Shown here one piece after another: positions 25,948 to 33,727 of a stretch of DNA of 44,923 nucleotides. This DNA is from an uncultured Bacteroidia bacterium (lineage in GTDB: Bacteria; Bacteroidota; Bacteroidia; Bacteroidales; F082): NCBI GenBank assembly GCA_902770835.1, contig CACXUM010000020.1, positions 1 through 44,923 on the forward strand, in the 5' to 3' direction. The notes beneath the pieces are model-generated. The model ran no database searches. It was not told the origin of the DNA and saw only the letters and a program-made list of their open reading frames with translations. Both the position numbers and the translations under genes were made by a program. Every line of letters begins with the position of its first letter. Within the stretch, counting starts at the first letter, position 1.

Positions 25948-25955
25948 CAAAAATA
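25948..25955 (-). promoter_or_regulatory. -7 box TATTTTTG of the PspC gene
   Basis: TATTTTTG on the minus strand, 28 bases before the start codon at 25919. Confidence 0.65.
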
Positions 25956-26353
25956 AGCATATTTCCCAAACCAGCGGTGATTTGGACACCTTTTTGCCAT
26001 AAATCGCATCCCCACATTTCACTCTTTGGTCCTCGACCGATATTTCTGCGCCCATTTTACAAGGCAGCACATCATGAAAACGAATTCAAGTTGTAAACGC
26101 AACATTTTGAGTTATACTTTGGCTCCATTGGATTTGCAAATCCGTCGAAGTAAAAAATGATCAAACCACGGTCAATTGTCAGAGATTAATTATCTTTGCA
26201 ACGGAATGTACATTACGGTAATGGCCATTTCGTTAATTATTGAGGCAATAAAAAGTTGTAATCAAAAACCATAACTCATTGATTTTCAATATCGGATTTT
26301 TACAAAAGTTTGTAATGGCCGATTCGGTTGTATTTTTCGTCGAAATTTTGTAA
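25956..26353. other. Intergenic region with a palindrome and a promoter-mini-ORF
   Basis: No gene of normal size is visible. GGATTTGCAAATCC (26130-26143) is a perfect 14-bp palindrome whose core recurs at 31233-31244. TATCTTTG (26191-26198) is followed at 26206 by a 22-codon ORF, MYITVMAISLIIEAIKSCNQ.., ending at 26274. The peptide is hydrophobic in the middle. Whether it is translated is unknown. Confidence 0.45.
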
Positions 26354-26361
26354 TACATTTG
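26354..26361 (+). promoter_or_regulatory. -7 box TACATTTG of the TPR operon
   Basis: TACATTTG lies 21 bases before the ATG at 26383. It is the only clear promoter for the following seven same-strand genes up to 31175. Confidence 0.65.
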
Positions 26362-26382
26362 CACCGAAAAACGTAACACGCA

Positions 26383-27966
26383 ATGAATTGTGAATCGGTG
26401 AAAATAAAATCAGGTTTTTTGCTCCTCCTCGCGGCGGTTTTGCTCCTTGCCGCTTGCAACACTGGGAGCAAGACGGAACGGATGCAAGCCGTGGTAGCGG
26501 AGGTGCGCGCCAAATACAAGGCCTACGAGGACATCAGCAACGACGACCAAATCTTTGAGGCTTACGACTACTTCGTGCGTCAAAAGGATTACGGAAACGC
26601 CGCTCCCGCCGCGCTCTACAGCGGCTGCGTGCGCCAAGCCAAAAAGGAATATGAGGCCGCAATGAACTGCTACAAAAAGGCGGACGAGTATGGTAGGCAG
26701 GTCGGCGACTCGGTGAGTGCGGCCTTCGCACAATATTATATAGGTGACTTGCTCAACAACAGCGGCCACGAGGCCGAGGCCATCTCGAACTACAAGGCCG
26801 CCGCCGAACTGTGGGGCGACAGCCTTTCGCGCAAGGCCAAGTGCCTCAACGCCGTGGCCATGATGAATATCGTCATCGATGAATATGACAGCGCGTTTGT
26901 CTATCTCGAACAAGCCTTGAATTTGGCGCAAACCGTTGGGGACAACGTCACCGAAGCCTCGGTTTGGAACAACTATTCCGTTGCCTATCAACTTCTTGAC
27001 CAAAACGATGCCGCCTTGGACTGTCTGCGCAAAACCCTGCCCTTGGTGGACGAAAAACGTCGCCCCATAGCCTTGCTCAACCTCGCCAAGGTGTATTTGG
27101 CCTTAGACGAGCGCGACTCGCTGGAATACTACAAAACACGGATGCTCAGCGCAATAGAGGAAGTGGAATGTAGGCCCGAAACACAAGCCGCCGTTTATGG
27201 TTTCTTGATTAAGGATGCGCTTGCCGTGGGCGATTATGAAAAAGCCTATCAGTTTGAGAAACAGCACGAAAAAGTCGCTTTGGACCTGCTTTCCGACCAA
27301 ACCCAAAGTTCCGTCCTCGAAATCCAGAAGAAATACGACTTCGAGGCACAGGCCAACCAACACAACCGCCAAATGCTCTCGCGGCAAAGGCTCATCATCG
27401 TACTCACCATCGTCTTGATTGCCGCTTTGGTTTTGGTCACCGTATTGATTCTCAACGCCTTGAAAAAGAAACGCATTGAGGCAGAAATCAACGCGAACTT
27501 GCTTGAACTGAAGAAACGTAACGCGCAGCAACAGCAAGCGCATTACGAGATGCAAGCACAATACGACAAACTACAGAAACAAAACGCTCAGCAAAGCGAA
27601 TTACAGGCAGAATTTGGCGACAAGCTGAAAGATGAGTACTTACAGAAATGCAACATCATTCGCTGTTTCGAGGTGTTGTCGCGCGACAGAAGCAATGCGA
27701 TGGCTTTCAAGGACTTGGAACATTCGCTCTTTGAAGGCGAAGACCATTGGGCTGGTTTCGAGGCCGCTTTCGAAGGGGTGCATCCGGGCTTCATCGCTTT
27801 TGTGCACAAACAATATCCCGACTTGACTGACTTGGAGTTCCGCTACTGCCTGCTCTCGCACTTCAAACTTTCGCGCCAAGAGTATGCCGATGTGCTCGGT
27901 TGCAGCGTCTATAATGTCGATAAGGTGAGGGCAAGCCTCAACAATAAAATGAAAGAAAATGTGTAA
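26383..27966 (+). CDS. TPR lipoprotein with transmembrane segment and C-terminal HTH
   Basis: A 527-residue protein. The N-terminus is a lipoprotein signal (LLLLAAVLLLAAC, Cys25). TPR-type helical pairs fill about residues 60-310. A transmembrane helix (LIIVLTIVLIAALVLVTVLIL) is at about 336-356, followed by a coiled coil (residues 365-410, Gln/Lys-rich) and a C-terminal LuxR-like HTH (YPDLTDLEFRYCLLSHFKLSRQEYADVLGCSVYNVDKVRASL). With the lipobox outside and the HTH inside, it could carry a signal from envelope to DNA, as in other Bacteroidota TPR-HTH regulators. It heads the operon of surface genes that follows, so these may be its targets (inference). Confidence 0.82.
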   Translation: MNCESVKIKSGFLLLLAAVLLLAACNTGSKTERMQAVVAEVRAKYKAYEDISNDDQIFEAYDYFVRQKDYGNAAPAALYSGCVRQAKKEYEAAMNCYKKADEYGRQVGDSVSAAFAQYYIGDLLNNSGHEAEAISNYKAAAELWGDSLSRKAKCLNAVAMMNIVIDEYDSAFVYLEQALNLAQTVGDNVTEASVWNNYSVAYQLLDQNDAALDCLRKTLPLVDEKRRPIALLNLAKVYLALDERDSLEYYKTRMLSAIEEVECRPETQAAVYGFLIKDALAVGDYEKAYQFEKQHEKVALDLLSDQTQSSVLEIQKKYDFEAQANQHNRQMLSRQRLIIVLTIVLIAALVLVTVLILNALKKKRIEAEINANLLELKKRNAQQQQAHYEMQAQYDKLQKQNAQQSELQAEFGDKLKDEYLQKCNIIRCFEVLSRDRSNAMAFKDLEHSLFEGEDHWAGFEAAFEGVHPGFIAFVHKQYPDLTDLEFRYCLLSHFKLSRQEYADVLGCSVYNVDKVRASLNNKMKENV

Positions 27967-27970
27967 GACC

Positions 27971-28408
27971 ATGAAATACAAACCTTTATTATTATCCATT
28001 CTCACCGTCATCGTTTTGACATTCGCTTCGTGTGAGAAACAAAAACCCATGATGAATTACGTCTCTGGCGACGACAAGGACAAAATCGACCTGAAAGGTG
28101 CGCTGATGAAACCTGACATGCGATACGTCAATATCTACGCAGAGTTGGTGGAAAAGACGGTTTATGTCTATTTCAACGAGGCCGTTGAGCCATGTCTGAT
28201 TACCCTTTCCGCCGAGAACGAAGACGTGCTGTATGCCAGAAACGTGCAGAAACAGTATCCAGCCACGTTACGCATCTTCATGGAGAACGAACCCACTGGC
28301 GACTATCGGCTCTACATCACCAACGGTAGCGAAGAAGCCTCGGCATGGTTCCATTTCGAGAACGCGGAAACGCCCAATCGCGCTCCTGTGCCCATTGAAA
28401 GCGATTAA
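27971..28408 (+). CDS. DUF3244-like lipoprotein, module 1
   Basis: A 145-residue lipoprotein with signal MKYKPLLLSILTVIVLTFASC. An upstream ATG at 27959 that overlaps the TPR stop is also possible. The mature part starts with a charged DDKDKIDLKGAL segment, then an Ig-like beta sandwich (EKTVYVYFNEAVEPCLITL ... DYRLYITNGSEEASAWFHFE), as in DUF3244 domains. Its closest relative in the window is the protein at 29652-30059, which has the same D-DKDKIDxKGxL start, xxxTVYVYFxE and YxLxITNGxxEAxxWF. Function unknown; presumably in the periplasm or at the surface. Confidence 0.75.
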   Translation: MKYKPLLLSILTVIVLTFASCEKQKPMMNYVSGDDKDKIDLKGALMKPDMRYVNIYAELVEKTVYVYFNEAVEPCLITLSAENEDVLYARNVQKQYPATLRIFMENEPTGDYRLYITNGSEEASAWFHFENAETPNRAPVPIESD

Positions 28409-28463
28409 AAGATTCAAGATTAATAATTCAAATTTTAGGATTTAAATATTTAAAATTCAATAA
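28409..28463 (+). repeat. GATTCAA heptamer repeat in operon spacer
   Basis: AAGATTC AAGATTA ATAATTC AAATTTT AGGATTT AAATATT: degenerate 7-base units directly before the start at 28467. Confidence 0.6.
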
Positions 28464-28466
28464 ATT

Positions 28467-29078
28467 ATGAAAAAACCATTTGTAATTGCTTTGGCTTTGG
28501 CCTTATGTCTGCCAGCCATGGCGCAACAAGAAAAGGAATGTTACATTAGCGATGAGTTTAGCATTGGCTATGGCTTCCATCCCGTGAGTGGGGATGAGTT
28601 CGATTTGGAAAGTTCTTGCTTTCGCCATCATTTAGATAAAGTGGGGGCTTTTTATGGTGCTTACACCCATTTTTTCAATCAGGTAGTCGGCGTGGGCGGC
28701 ACTTATTGCTTCGACCCGAGAATCATCGACTACACCTATAACGGCATCCTCACTAACAACCCTTTGGTTTGTTCGCTCAACGAGTCGTGCCATTCCATCA
28801 TGGGACACTTGAAACTTAATTGCATCAACAAAAAGCACTTCGTTCTTTATACCAAGTTTGATGCTGGCGTATGCTTTTGGGGATACAAACTAAAGGAATA
28901 CCAACCTGAACTTTTTGGTGTGGAACTCCCTGCCAAGCATTTCAGTTTCGCATGGCAAGCTGCTGCTGGCATTGAGGTTGGCAACGAGCGCATCGCTGGC
29001 TTTTTGCAATGCGGCATCGGAATGGAAGGCAACTTAAGCATAGGAATTAGATACAAACTTAAAAACAGAGCACAATGA
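28467..29078 (+). CDS. Outer-membrane beta-barrel protein, module 1
   Basis: A 203-residue protein with signal peptide MKKPFVIALALALCLPAMAQ. It has alternating amphipathic strands (FSIGYGFHP, GAFYGAYTHFF, VVGVGGTYCF, FVLYTKFDAGVCFWGYKL, FAWQAAAGIEVG) and ends in an aromatic/hydrophobic strand (LSIGIRYKL) typical for small porin-like barrels. It has four Cys residues besides the signal, unusual for such barrels. It overlaps the next gene by ATGA (29075). Function unknown. Confidence 0.7.
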   Translation: MKKPFVIALALALCLPAMAQQEKECYISDEFSIGYGFHPVSGDEFDLESSCFRHHLDKVGAFYGAYTHFFNQVVGVGGTYCFDPRIIDYTYNGILTNNPLVCSLNESCHSIMGHLKLNCINKKHFVLYTKFDAGVCFWGYKLKEYQPELFGVELPAKHFSFAWQAAAGIEVGNERIAGFLQCGIGMEGNLSIGIRYKLKNRAQ

Positions 29079-29638
29079 AAAAGATATGGACAATTGGCAT
29101 GATGCTCCTTTTGATGAGTTCATGCGTCAAACATGCAGACATCTACTTGAAACTATCCGAAAAAGACGCGGCAGCCATCCCTTATCGGGAAGGGCAAACC
29201 GTGAAATTCCTCAACCAAGATGGCGACACGGTGACCTATGAAGTTACCCGCGACGAAATCTATCCCTACAATGGAGAACAATACATCAACGCCATCCATG
29301 GTGGAGACGTAATGCACCCGGCACCTCATTCGACGGAGTGCTATGCCCGCACGGTAATACTCTATGAGCAATCATACGCAAACCACATGTGCTTCACCGT
29401 GAAGCCTGGGAAGGAGTTCTCATTTTACTTCATATCCAACGAAGGCGAACTCAATTTGGACATGTATCTGCCGTCCGTCAGTTCCTATACTATCAATGGC
29501 ATCGAATACGAACACGTCCACCACGAAATTCTATACAGCCATTTCACAGGCGAGTTGCTCTACGATTGGTATTACAACGAAGAGTTTGGACTGTTGTCTT
29601 TCACCAAGGGAGATTTCTCTTTAACAAGAATACCATAA
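29075..29638 (+). CDS. Hypothetical lipoprotein, module 1
   Basis: A 187-residue lipoprotein with lipobox LLMSSC (Cys17). The rest is beta-rich (REGQTVKFLNQDGDTVTYEV, MCFTVKPGKEFSFYFISNEG, YDWYYNEEFGLLSFTKGDF) without a recognised family. Its ATG overlaps the stop of the preceding barrel gene, so the two are probably translated together. Likely an outer-membrane or periplasmic partner of the barrel. Confidence 0.65.
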   Translation: MKKIWTIGMMLLLMSSCVKHADIYLKLSEKDAAAIPYREGQTVKFLNQDGDTVTYEVTRDEIYPYNGEQYINAIHGGDVMHPAPHSTECYARTVILYEQSYANHMCFTVKPGKEFSFYFISNEGELNLDMYLPSVSSYTINGIEYEHVHHEILYSHFTGELLYDWYYNEEFGLLSFTKGDFSLTRIP

Positions 29639-29651
29639 ACCACAAAAAAAC

Positions 29652-30059
29652 ATGAAAACCAAATATTTATCATTATTCGCAGTCTTGTTTGTCGCTTTGA
29701 TTACGGCTTCTTGCCGCAAGGAACCCAATACTAATGACCTCATCGACGACAAAGACAAAATCGACATCAAAGGCTCGCTTTCCAACGGCGACATGCGCCA
29801 TCCGAACATCGAAGCGGGCTATTGGGGAAAGACCGTCTACGTGTACTTCCACGAGTATATGGGTGAGTGCGTCGTCAGCATCAGCAACAGACAAAACCAT
29901 GTCATCTTTTGCGACACCGTAACTTCGGGATACAACACTGGAACGCGATTCTATATGGGCGACCAACCCTTGAGCCGCTATCATCTCGTCATCAGCAACG
30001 GCACCGACGAGGCCGAGGGATGGTTCAACAATTTCCGTGTCGTGGCGCACAAGCCTTAA
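29652..30059 (+). CDS. DUF3244-like lipoprotein, module 2
   Basis: A 135-residue lipoprotein, signal MKTKYLSLFAVLFVALITASC. It is clearly related to the protein at 27971 (DDKDKIDIKGSLSNGDMRHPNIEAG; KTVYVYFHEYMGECVVSI; YHLVISNGTDEAEGWFNNF), so the module 1 and module 2 copies arose by duplication. It lies 13 bases after the preceding gene. Function unknown. Confidence 0.75.
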   Translation: MKTKYLSLFAVLFVALITASCRKEPNTNDLIDDKDKIDIKGSLSNGDMRHPNIEAGYWGKTVYVYFHEYMGECVVSISNRQNHVIFCDTVTSGYNTGTRFYMGDQPLSRYHLVISNGTDEAEGWFNNFRVVAHKP

Positions 30060-30063
30060 TAGA

Positions 30064-30110
30064 GGATTTAAGATTCAAGATTCAAAGTTCAAAGATTTAA
30101 AATTCAATTA
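30064..30110 (+). repeat. GATTCAA heptamer repeat in operon spacer
   Basis: GATTTAA GATTCAA GATTCAA AGTTCAA AGATTTA AAATTCA: degenerate 7-base units directly before the start at 30114. The element sits in the same place, before the barrel gene, as the one at 28409-28463. Confidence 0.7.
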
Positions 30111-30113
30111 ATT

Positions 30114-30695
30114 ATGAAAAGAAACATCTTTTTGTTTGGATTGCTACTTGCATTAGGTGGCCTCCACGCCCAAGAAAAGGGTCAATTTGTGCTTCAAGCC
30201 GAAGCCAATGCCGGCATTTTGTTCTGTTATCCCTATCAAGGTACTTTTAATTCAATTGACCTTGAAGGAGCCGTAGGTCCTGTTTTGCGCTATCAAGTGG
30301 GAGACCGTTTGGGAGTCGGCATAGGGGCCAATTATTGCGTACACCACGCGTTTCAATACCTTCCAATCTTTGCCGATGCCAAATACAGCTTCGGTATAGA
30401 AAAGTCAAGACCTTATGCTGAACTGCGTGCCGGATATGCCTTTCCCTTGAAATACGCCAAGCCTGAAAACGGAGACCCTAACTGGTATTCAGTAGAAGGG
30501 TTCTTCTCCCAACTCATCCTTGGCTATTCCATTGGCCACTCTGATATTGGCATTGGTGGGCAGCTCGTCAACATGAAAGAGTATAGTACCGAATGGCCAG
30601 ACATTCTTCCCGGAGGTTGCCTAACCTTCACCCACAACCAACTGAAGCCTGCCTTATTTCTGCATTATGCGTATAATTTTTATTTCGGTAAGTAA
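30114..30695 (+). CDS. Outer-membrane beta-barrel protein, module 2
   Basis: A 193-residue protein with signal MKRNIFLFGLLLALGGLHAQ and amphipathic strands (GQFVLQAEANAGILFCYP, RLGVGIGANYCVHHAF, RPYAELRAGYAFPL, SQLILGYSIG, DIGIGGQLV). It ends in FLHYAYNFYF, a good C-terminal barrel strand. It occupies the same position as the barrel at 28467. Sequence similarity between the two is weak by eye, so homology is inferred from layout. Confidence 0.7.
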   Translation: MKRNIFLFGLLLALGGLHAQEKGQFVLQAEANAGILFCYPYQGTFNSIDLEGAVGPVLRYQVGDRLGVGIGANYCVHHAFQYLPIFADAKYSFGIEKSRPYAELRAGYAFPLKYAKPENGDPNWYSVEGFFSQLILGYSIGHSDIGIGGQLVNMKEYSTEWPDILPGGCLTFTHNQLKPALFLHYAYNFYFGK

Positions 30696-30716
30696 GTTGT
30701 TTAAATTCAAATAATT

Positions 30717-31175
30717 ATGAAGAAAAGTGTTTTCATTCTGTGCCTATTGGCAGTGGCACTGACATCTTGCGACCCAATGTTTGACATTTCATGCAAACTC
30801 GTTAATGACAGCGGTCATGCCGTAACCTTCATTTCCGTTGTCCAACCTGGTTTTTGGTATGACCATCCTGACGGCATCACCCTTGAAAAAGCCAAAGACA
30901 CCACTTTCTATAGTGTGCAAGGATTGGGAACAGCAAGTTTTGAAATGGCAAAAGGGATTTTGCTTTCGGACATCTATGGCGAAACCGTAACCTTCACTTT
31001 TGACGATGGCAAACAATTGGTTTACACACAAGAAGAAGGAAATGGGCCTTACGATTTCGAGGGCGAGCACTATGTTTGGACAACAAAACGAAGCCATTTT
31101 TTCCTTATGAATTATGACGGTTTTGGATGCCTAACCTACACGATTACCGAACAGAATTATTTCAATGCCCAATAG
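30717..31175 (+). CDS. Hypothetical lipoprotein, module 2
   Basis: A 152-residue lipoprotein, signal ending VALTSC (Cys19). It has beta-rich segments (CKLVNDSGHAVTFISVVQ, ETVTFTFDDGKQLVYTQE, HFFLMNYDGFGCLTYTI). It is in the third position of module 2, like 29075 in module 1, but the two sequences are not obviously alike. No terminator is clear; the operon seems to end here, and the 157-base spacer holds a copy of the ATTTGCAAATCC motif (31233-31244). Confidence 0.65.
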   Translation: MKKSVFILCLLAVALTSCDPMFDISCKLVNDSGHAVTFISVVQPGFWYDHPDGITLEKAKDTTFYSVQGLGTASFEMAKGILLSDIYGETVTFTFDDGKQLVYTQEEGNGPYDFEGEHYVWTTKRSHFFLMNYDGFGCLTYTITEQNYFNAQ

Positions 31176-31279
31176 TTGATGAAGAAACCATTTCTCGTGG
31201 GGGTCAGGCCGTAATAGTCGTTGATCGGTCGAATTTGCAAATCCATCGGAACTTTAGATTGTTCTTCCGAAAATTTTTG

Positions 31280-31287
31280 TACTTTTG
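31280..31287 (+). promoter_or_regulatory. -7 box TACTTTTG
   Basis: TACTTTTG lies 45 bases before the ATG at 31333. It overlaps the longer in-frame start at 31285, which is therefore rejected. Confidence 0.6.
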
Positions 31288-31332
31288 ACGCATCCAAATA
31301 GCAATCGTCTAACAATTAAAACATCAATTACT

Positions 31333-32523
31333 ATGAAAAAAGTATTACTATTCGCAGCTGCCATGTGCTTTATGATTTCGGCACAGGCACAAACCGAAAC
31401 GAACAAATCGGCTGAAAATCAGTTGAAATCAAGGATTAAAACCGTTGAGCAACTCAATCGGGGAACAGCTGTCTACACGCAAAAACTCGACAGTATAATC
31501 ATGTCTTATCAAATGCTTTCCATTCCCATTGTTTTTGAGTACGACAACCAATTCAACACAAAGAAAGTTGTCATGTCGGGCTTTGGCATAAGCACGATCA
31601 TGGAACACTCCTACGACAGCCAGAACCGTCGCATAAGCACCGTCAACACCTATGAGGATGGAAGCAAGGATAAGGTTGAATATACCTACAACAACCAGAG
31701 CCTGGTAGAAAAAGCCACCCAATACGAGTTTGAAGAAGGTGTGTGGATAGAAAATGGACTTAACGTTTTCGAGTATGACGCCAACGGCAATATGGTGCTT
31801 GTCACTGTATTTGATCGCGAAGACAATGTTTGGGAAAAAGATGAGAAAACCGAATTCACCTACCAAAATGGTAAATTGGTTAGAGAATTGCAGTATGATT
31901 GGCTTTTGGGCGAATGGATTGAAGACCAAAGCGTTGAATACAACTATGATGCTCAAGGCGACCTCGTTGAAACAATTGAATTCGATTTGGTTGACCTTGC
32001 ATGGCTGAAGGATAACCGCATGGAATACACCTACGATGCCAACCATAACTGCACCAGCCAGGCGGAATACGATTTCAACAATATCCTCGGCGATTGGGAA
32101 ATTGAAAACAAGATGACTTTAACATACGACTTGTCGGTACCGAGCAACACAATTGCTGGCCTCGACTTTTTTGACGATGCAGCCATTACCATGAATAACA
32201 AGCCGTTGACCATCGAGGAAACTACATACGATGATGAAATGGCCTCCATCTTCTACACCTTGTATTATTCCGAAACCACTGGAATGGGCGAACACAATGG
32301 AAGCCAAATCGCCCTTTGGCCCAATCCCGCTTCGGAAACCTTGAGCCTTAATGCCGAGGGCTTGCAGCAAGTGGAAATCTTCAGCATGGACGGCAGACAT
32401 GTGATGCACCTTGAAAACGGCATTGAAACCATCGATGTAAGTGCCTTGGCCAAAGGCTGCTACCTGCTGAATGCCACCTTCGCTGACGGAAGCAAGGCTG
32501 TGCGGAAGTTTGTGAAGGAATGA
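31333..32523 (+). CDS. T9SS-exported protein with YD-like repeats
   Basis: A 396-residue secreted protein. Signal peptide MKKVLLFAAAMCFMISAQAQ. The middle carries about five repeats of roughly 35-40 residues, with alternating FEYDANGNMV / FTYQNGKLV / YNYDAQGDLV / YTYDANHNCT strands each followed by a W-containing loop (EEGVWIEN, DNVWEKDE, LGEWIEDQ, DLAWLKDN, LGDWEIEN). This resembles YD/RHS-type repeats. The end (LWPNPASETLSLNAEGLQQ ... GCYLLNATFADGSKAVRKF) is a type A T9SS sorting domain. A cell-surface location is expected; ligand or role unknown. Confidence 0.82.
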   Translation: MKKVLLFAAAMCFMISAQAQTETNKSAENQLKSRIKTVEQLNRGTAVYTQKLDSIIMSYQMLSIPIVFEYDNQFNTKKVVMSGFGISTIMEHSYDSQNRRISTVNTYEDGSKDKVEYTYNNQSLVEKATQYEFEEGVWIENGLNVFEYDANGNMVLVTVFDREDNVWEKDEKTEFTYQNGKLVRELQYDWLLGEWIEDQSVEYNYDAQGDLVETIEFDLVDLAWLKDNRMEYTYDANHNCTSQAEYDFNNILGDWEIENKMTLTYDLSVPSNTIAGLDFFDDAAITMNNKPLTIEETTYDDEMASIFYTLYYSETTGMGEHNGSQIALWPNPASETLSLNAEGLQQVEIFSMDGRHVMHLENGIETIDVSALAKGCYLLNATFADGSKAVRKFVKE

Positions 32524-32560
32524 TTTTTCTCACGCAGAATTCGCAGAACCATGGGAATGT

Positions 32561-32597
32561 AAAAAGTCGGGAGAGCACTTTGCTTTCCCGACTTTTC
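32561..32597. terminator. Rho-independent terminator
   Basis: AAAAGTCGGGA / TCCCGACTTTT, a 10-11 bp stem with an 11-base loop and A/T tracts on both sides, between two convergent genes. Confidence 0.9.
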
Positions 32598-32620
32598 AAT
32601 TATAACTTGTAATTATACGA

Positions 32621-33637
32621 TTAATCTTTCTCAAAAAGATCAATATAGTCTTTCCCTTCAGGGGGAACGGGCAAGTCTTCTTCGGAAACAACCGTAAAGA
32701 CATAAACAAGCTCCTTCTCGGTCTTTGAATCCCTGATATATTGCCGCTTCAACTTCGGATTTGCTCCCGATAGTCCCAAGGTTTCCGCCAACTTCCGCTT
32801 GAGGGTTTTCTCTGGGGTTTCGCCAAACGCCACATGCCACCAGTAAAGCCTTGTTGTCTCACCTTTGCCATTAATGATATGCAAATGTACCACAGGGTGC
32901 AACATCTTGTTCCCTTTGTGCAACTCCACATACATCGCCCGCCCTAAAATGTTGCCCCGCTCATTGACGATGGGCAGGAACTCGATGTCATTCACTTCAG
33001 GCTCAAAACGGCGAGGTCCAGCAGTTTTAGCTGAAAAATCAACATCTTTGACCTCTAAAAGCGGCTGTGTCTGCTCAACCGTTGCGGGTTTCTCTTCGAT
33101 GATTTTTCGGGGGCGACTTTCCGTTGTAGTCGTGGTTTTGACGGGCTGGTCATTGACAATCTGCGTGAGTTCCATCGGCTCAAACGACACTTCCTCCAGC
33201 TTTATTTTTCCCGAGCCTTTCAATTCTATGACATCTCCTACCTTCTTTCCAATCAATGCCTTGGCAATGGGTGAGATAAAGGAGATGAGGCCTTTGTTCA
33301 CATCGGCTTCATCCACGCCCACAATCCGCACCACGCGCCCGTTGTAGCGCACCCACGCCCCGAAGCTCACCGTGTCCTTTTTGGACTTGGACAGCTCGAC
33401 TTCAACAGCGTTAATAATTCGGTCAACGAGCAGCTTTATCGTTGCGTCGATGAAATTGACCGTGATGTAGTCGTCGCCTACCTTGATGCGCTCAGACTGA
33501 AGGGCTTTCAGCTCCTCTTTGAGTGCTTCAAGCCCTTCTTTCGTGACATAGTTGGGCACGCCTTGGGGCAGATACGCCCTCATCGGCACCCTTGGAATCT
33601 CTTCTTGGTCGCCTTCTTTTATGAAACCTCTGCTCAT
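32621..33637 (-). CDS. Gre-factor-like protein fused to a degenerate Nudix domain
   Basis: A 338-residue protein. Residues of about 27-90 are a helical hairpin region (YVTKEGLEALKEELKAL ... VDRIINAVEVEL), and residues of about 92-148 are the GreA/GreB C-terminal domain (TVSFGAWVRYNGRVVRIVG; SPIAKALIGKKVGDVIELK). The acidic tip signature of cleavage-active GreA/B (GDLSENAEY) is absent. After a Thr/Pro-rich linker, residues of about 218-335 resemble an IDI-type Nudix domain (LPIVNERGNILGRA; HPVVHLHIINGKGETTRL; GETPEKTLKRKLAETLGL). In the Nudix box the conserved RE and EE have become RK and ET, and part of the preceding loop is gone, so catalysis is unlikely. It may bind RNA polymerase without transcript cleavage (inference). 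Confidence 0.78.
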   Translation of the reverse strand: MSRGFIKEGDQEEIPRVPMRAYLPQGVPNYVTKEGLEALKEELKALQSERIKVGDDYITVNFIDATIKLLVDRIINAVEVELSKSKKDTVSFGAWVRYNGRVVRIVGVDEADVNKGLISFISPIAKALIGKKVGDVIELKGSGKIKLEEVSFEPMELTQIVNDQPVKTTTTTESRPRKIIEEKPATVEQTQPLLEVKDVDFSAKTAGPRRFEPEVNDIEFLPIVNERGNILGRAMYVELHKGNKMLHPVVHLHIINGKGETTRLYWWHVAFGETPEKTLKRKLAETLGLSGANPKLKRQYIRDSKTEKELVYVFTVVSEEDLPVPPEGKDYIDLFEKD

Positions 33638-33645
33638 AATGGGAC

Positions 33646-33722
33646 TTGGGACTTAGGACTGGAGACTGAGGACTTGGAGACTGTCCTATGTCCTCCGTCC
33701 TCTGTCTTCCGTCCTCCGTCAA
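33646..33722. repeat. Heptamer repeat with a purine and a pyrimidine arm
   Basis: Read on the minus strand: GACGGAG GACGGAA GACAGAG GACGGAG GACATAG GACAGTC, then TCCAAGT CCTCAGT CTCCAGT CCTAAGT CCCAAGT. The two arms are roughly complementary and could form a long imperfect hairpin between the DPP7 and Gre-Nudix genes. Confidence 0.8.
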
Positions 33723-33727
33723 TCATC

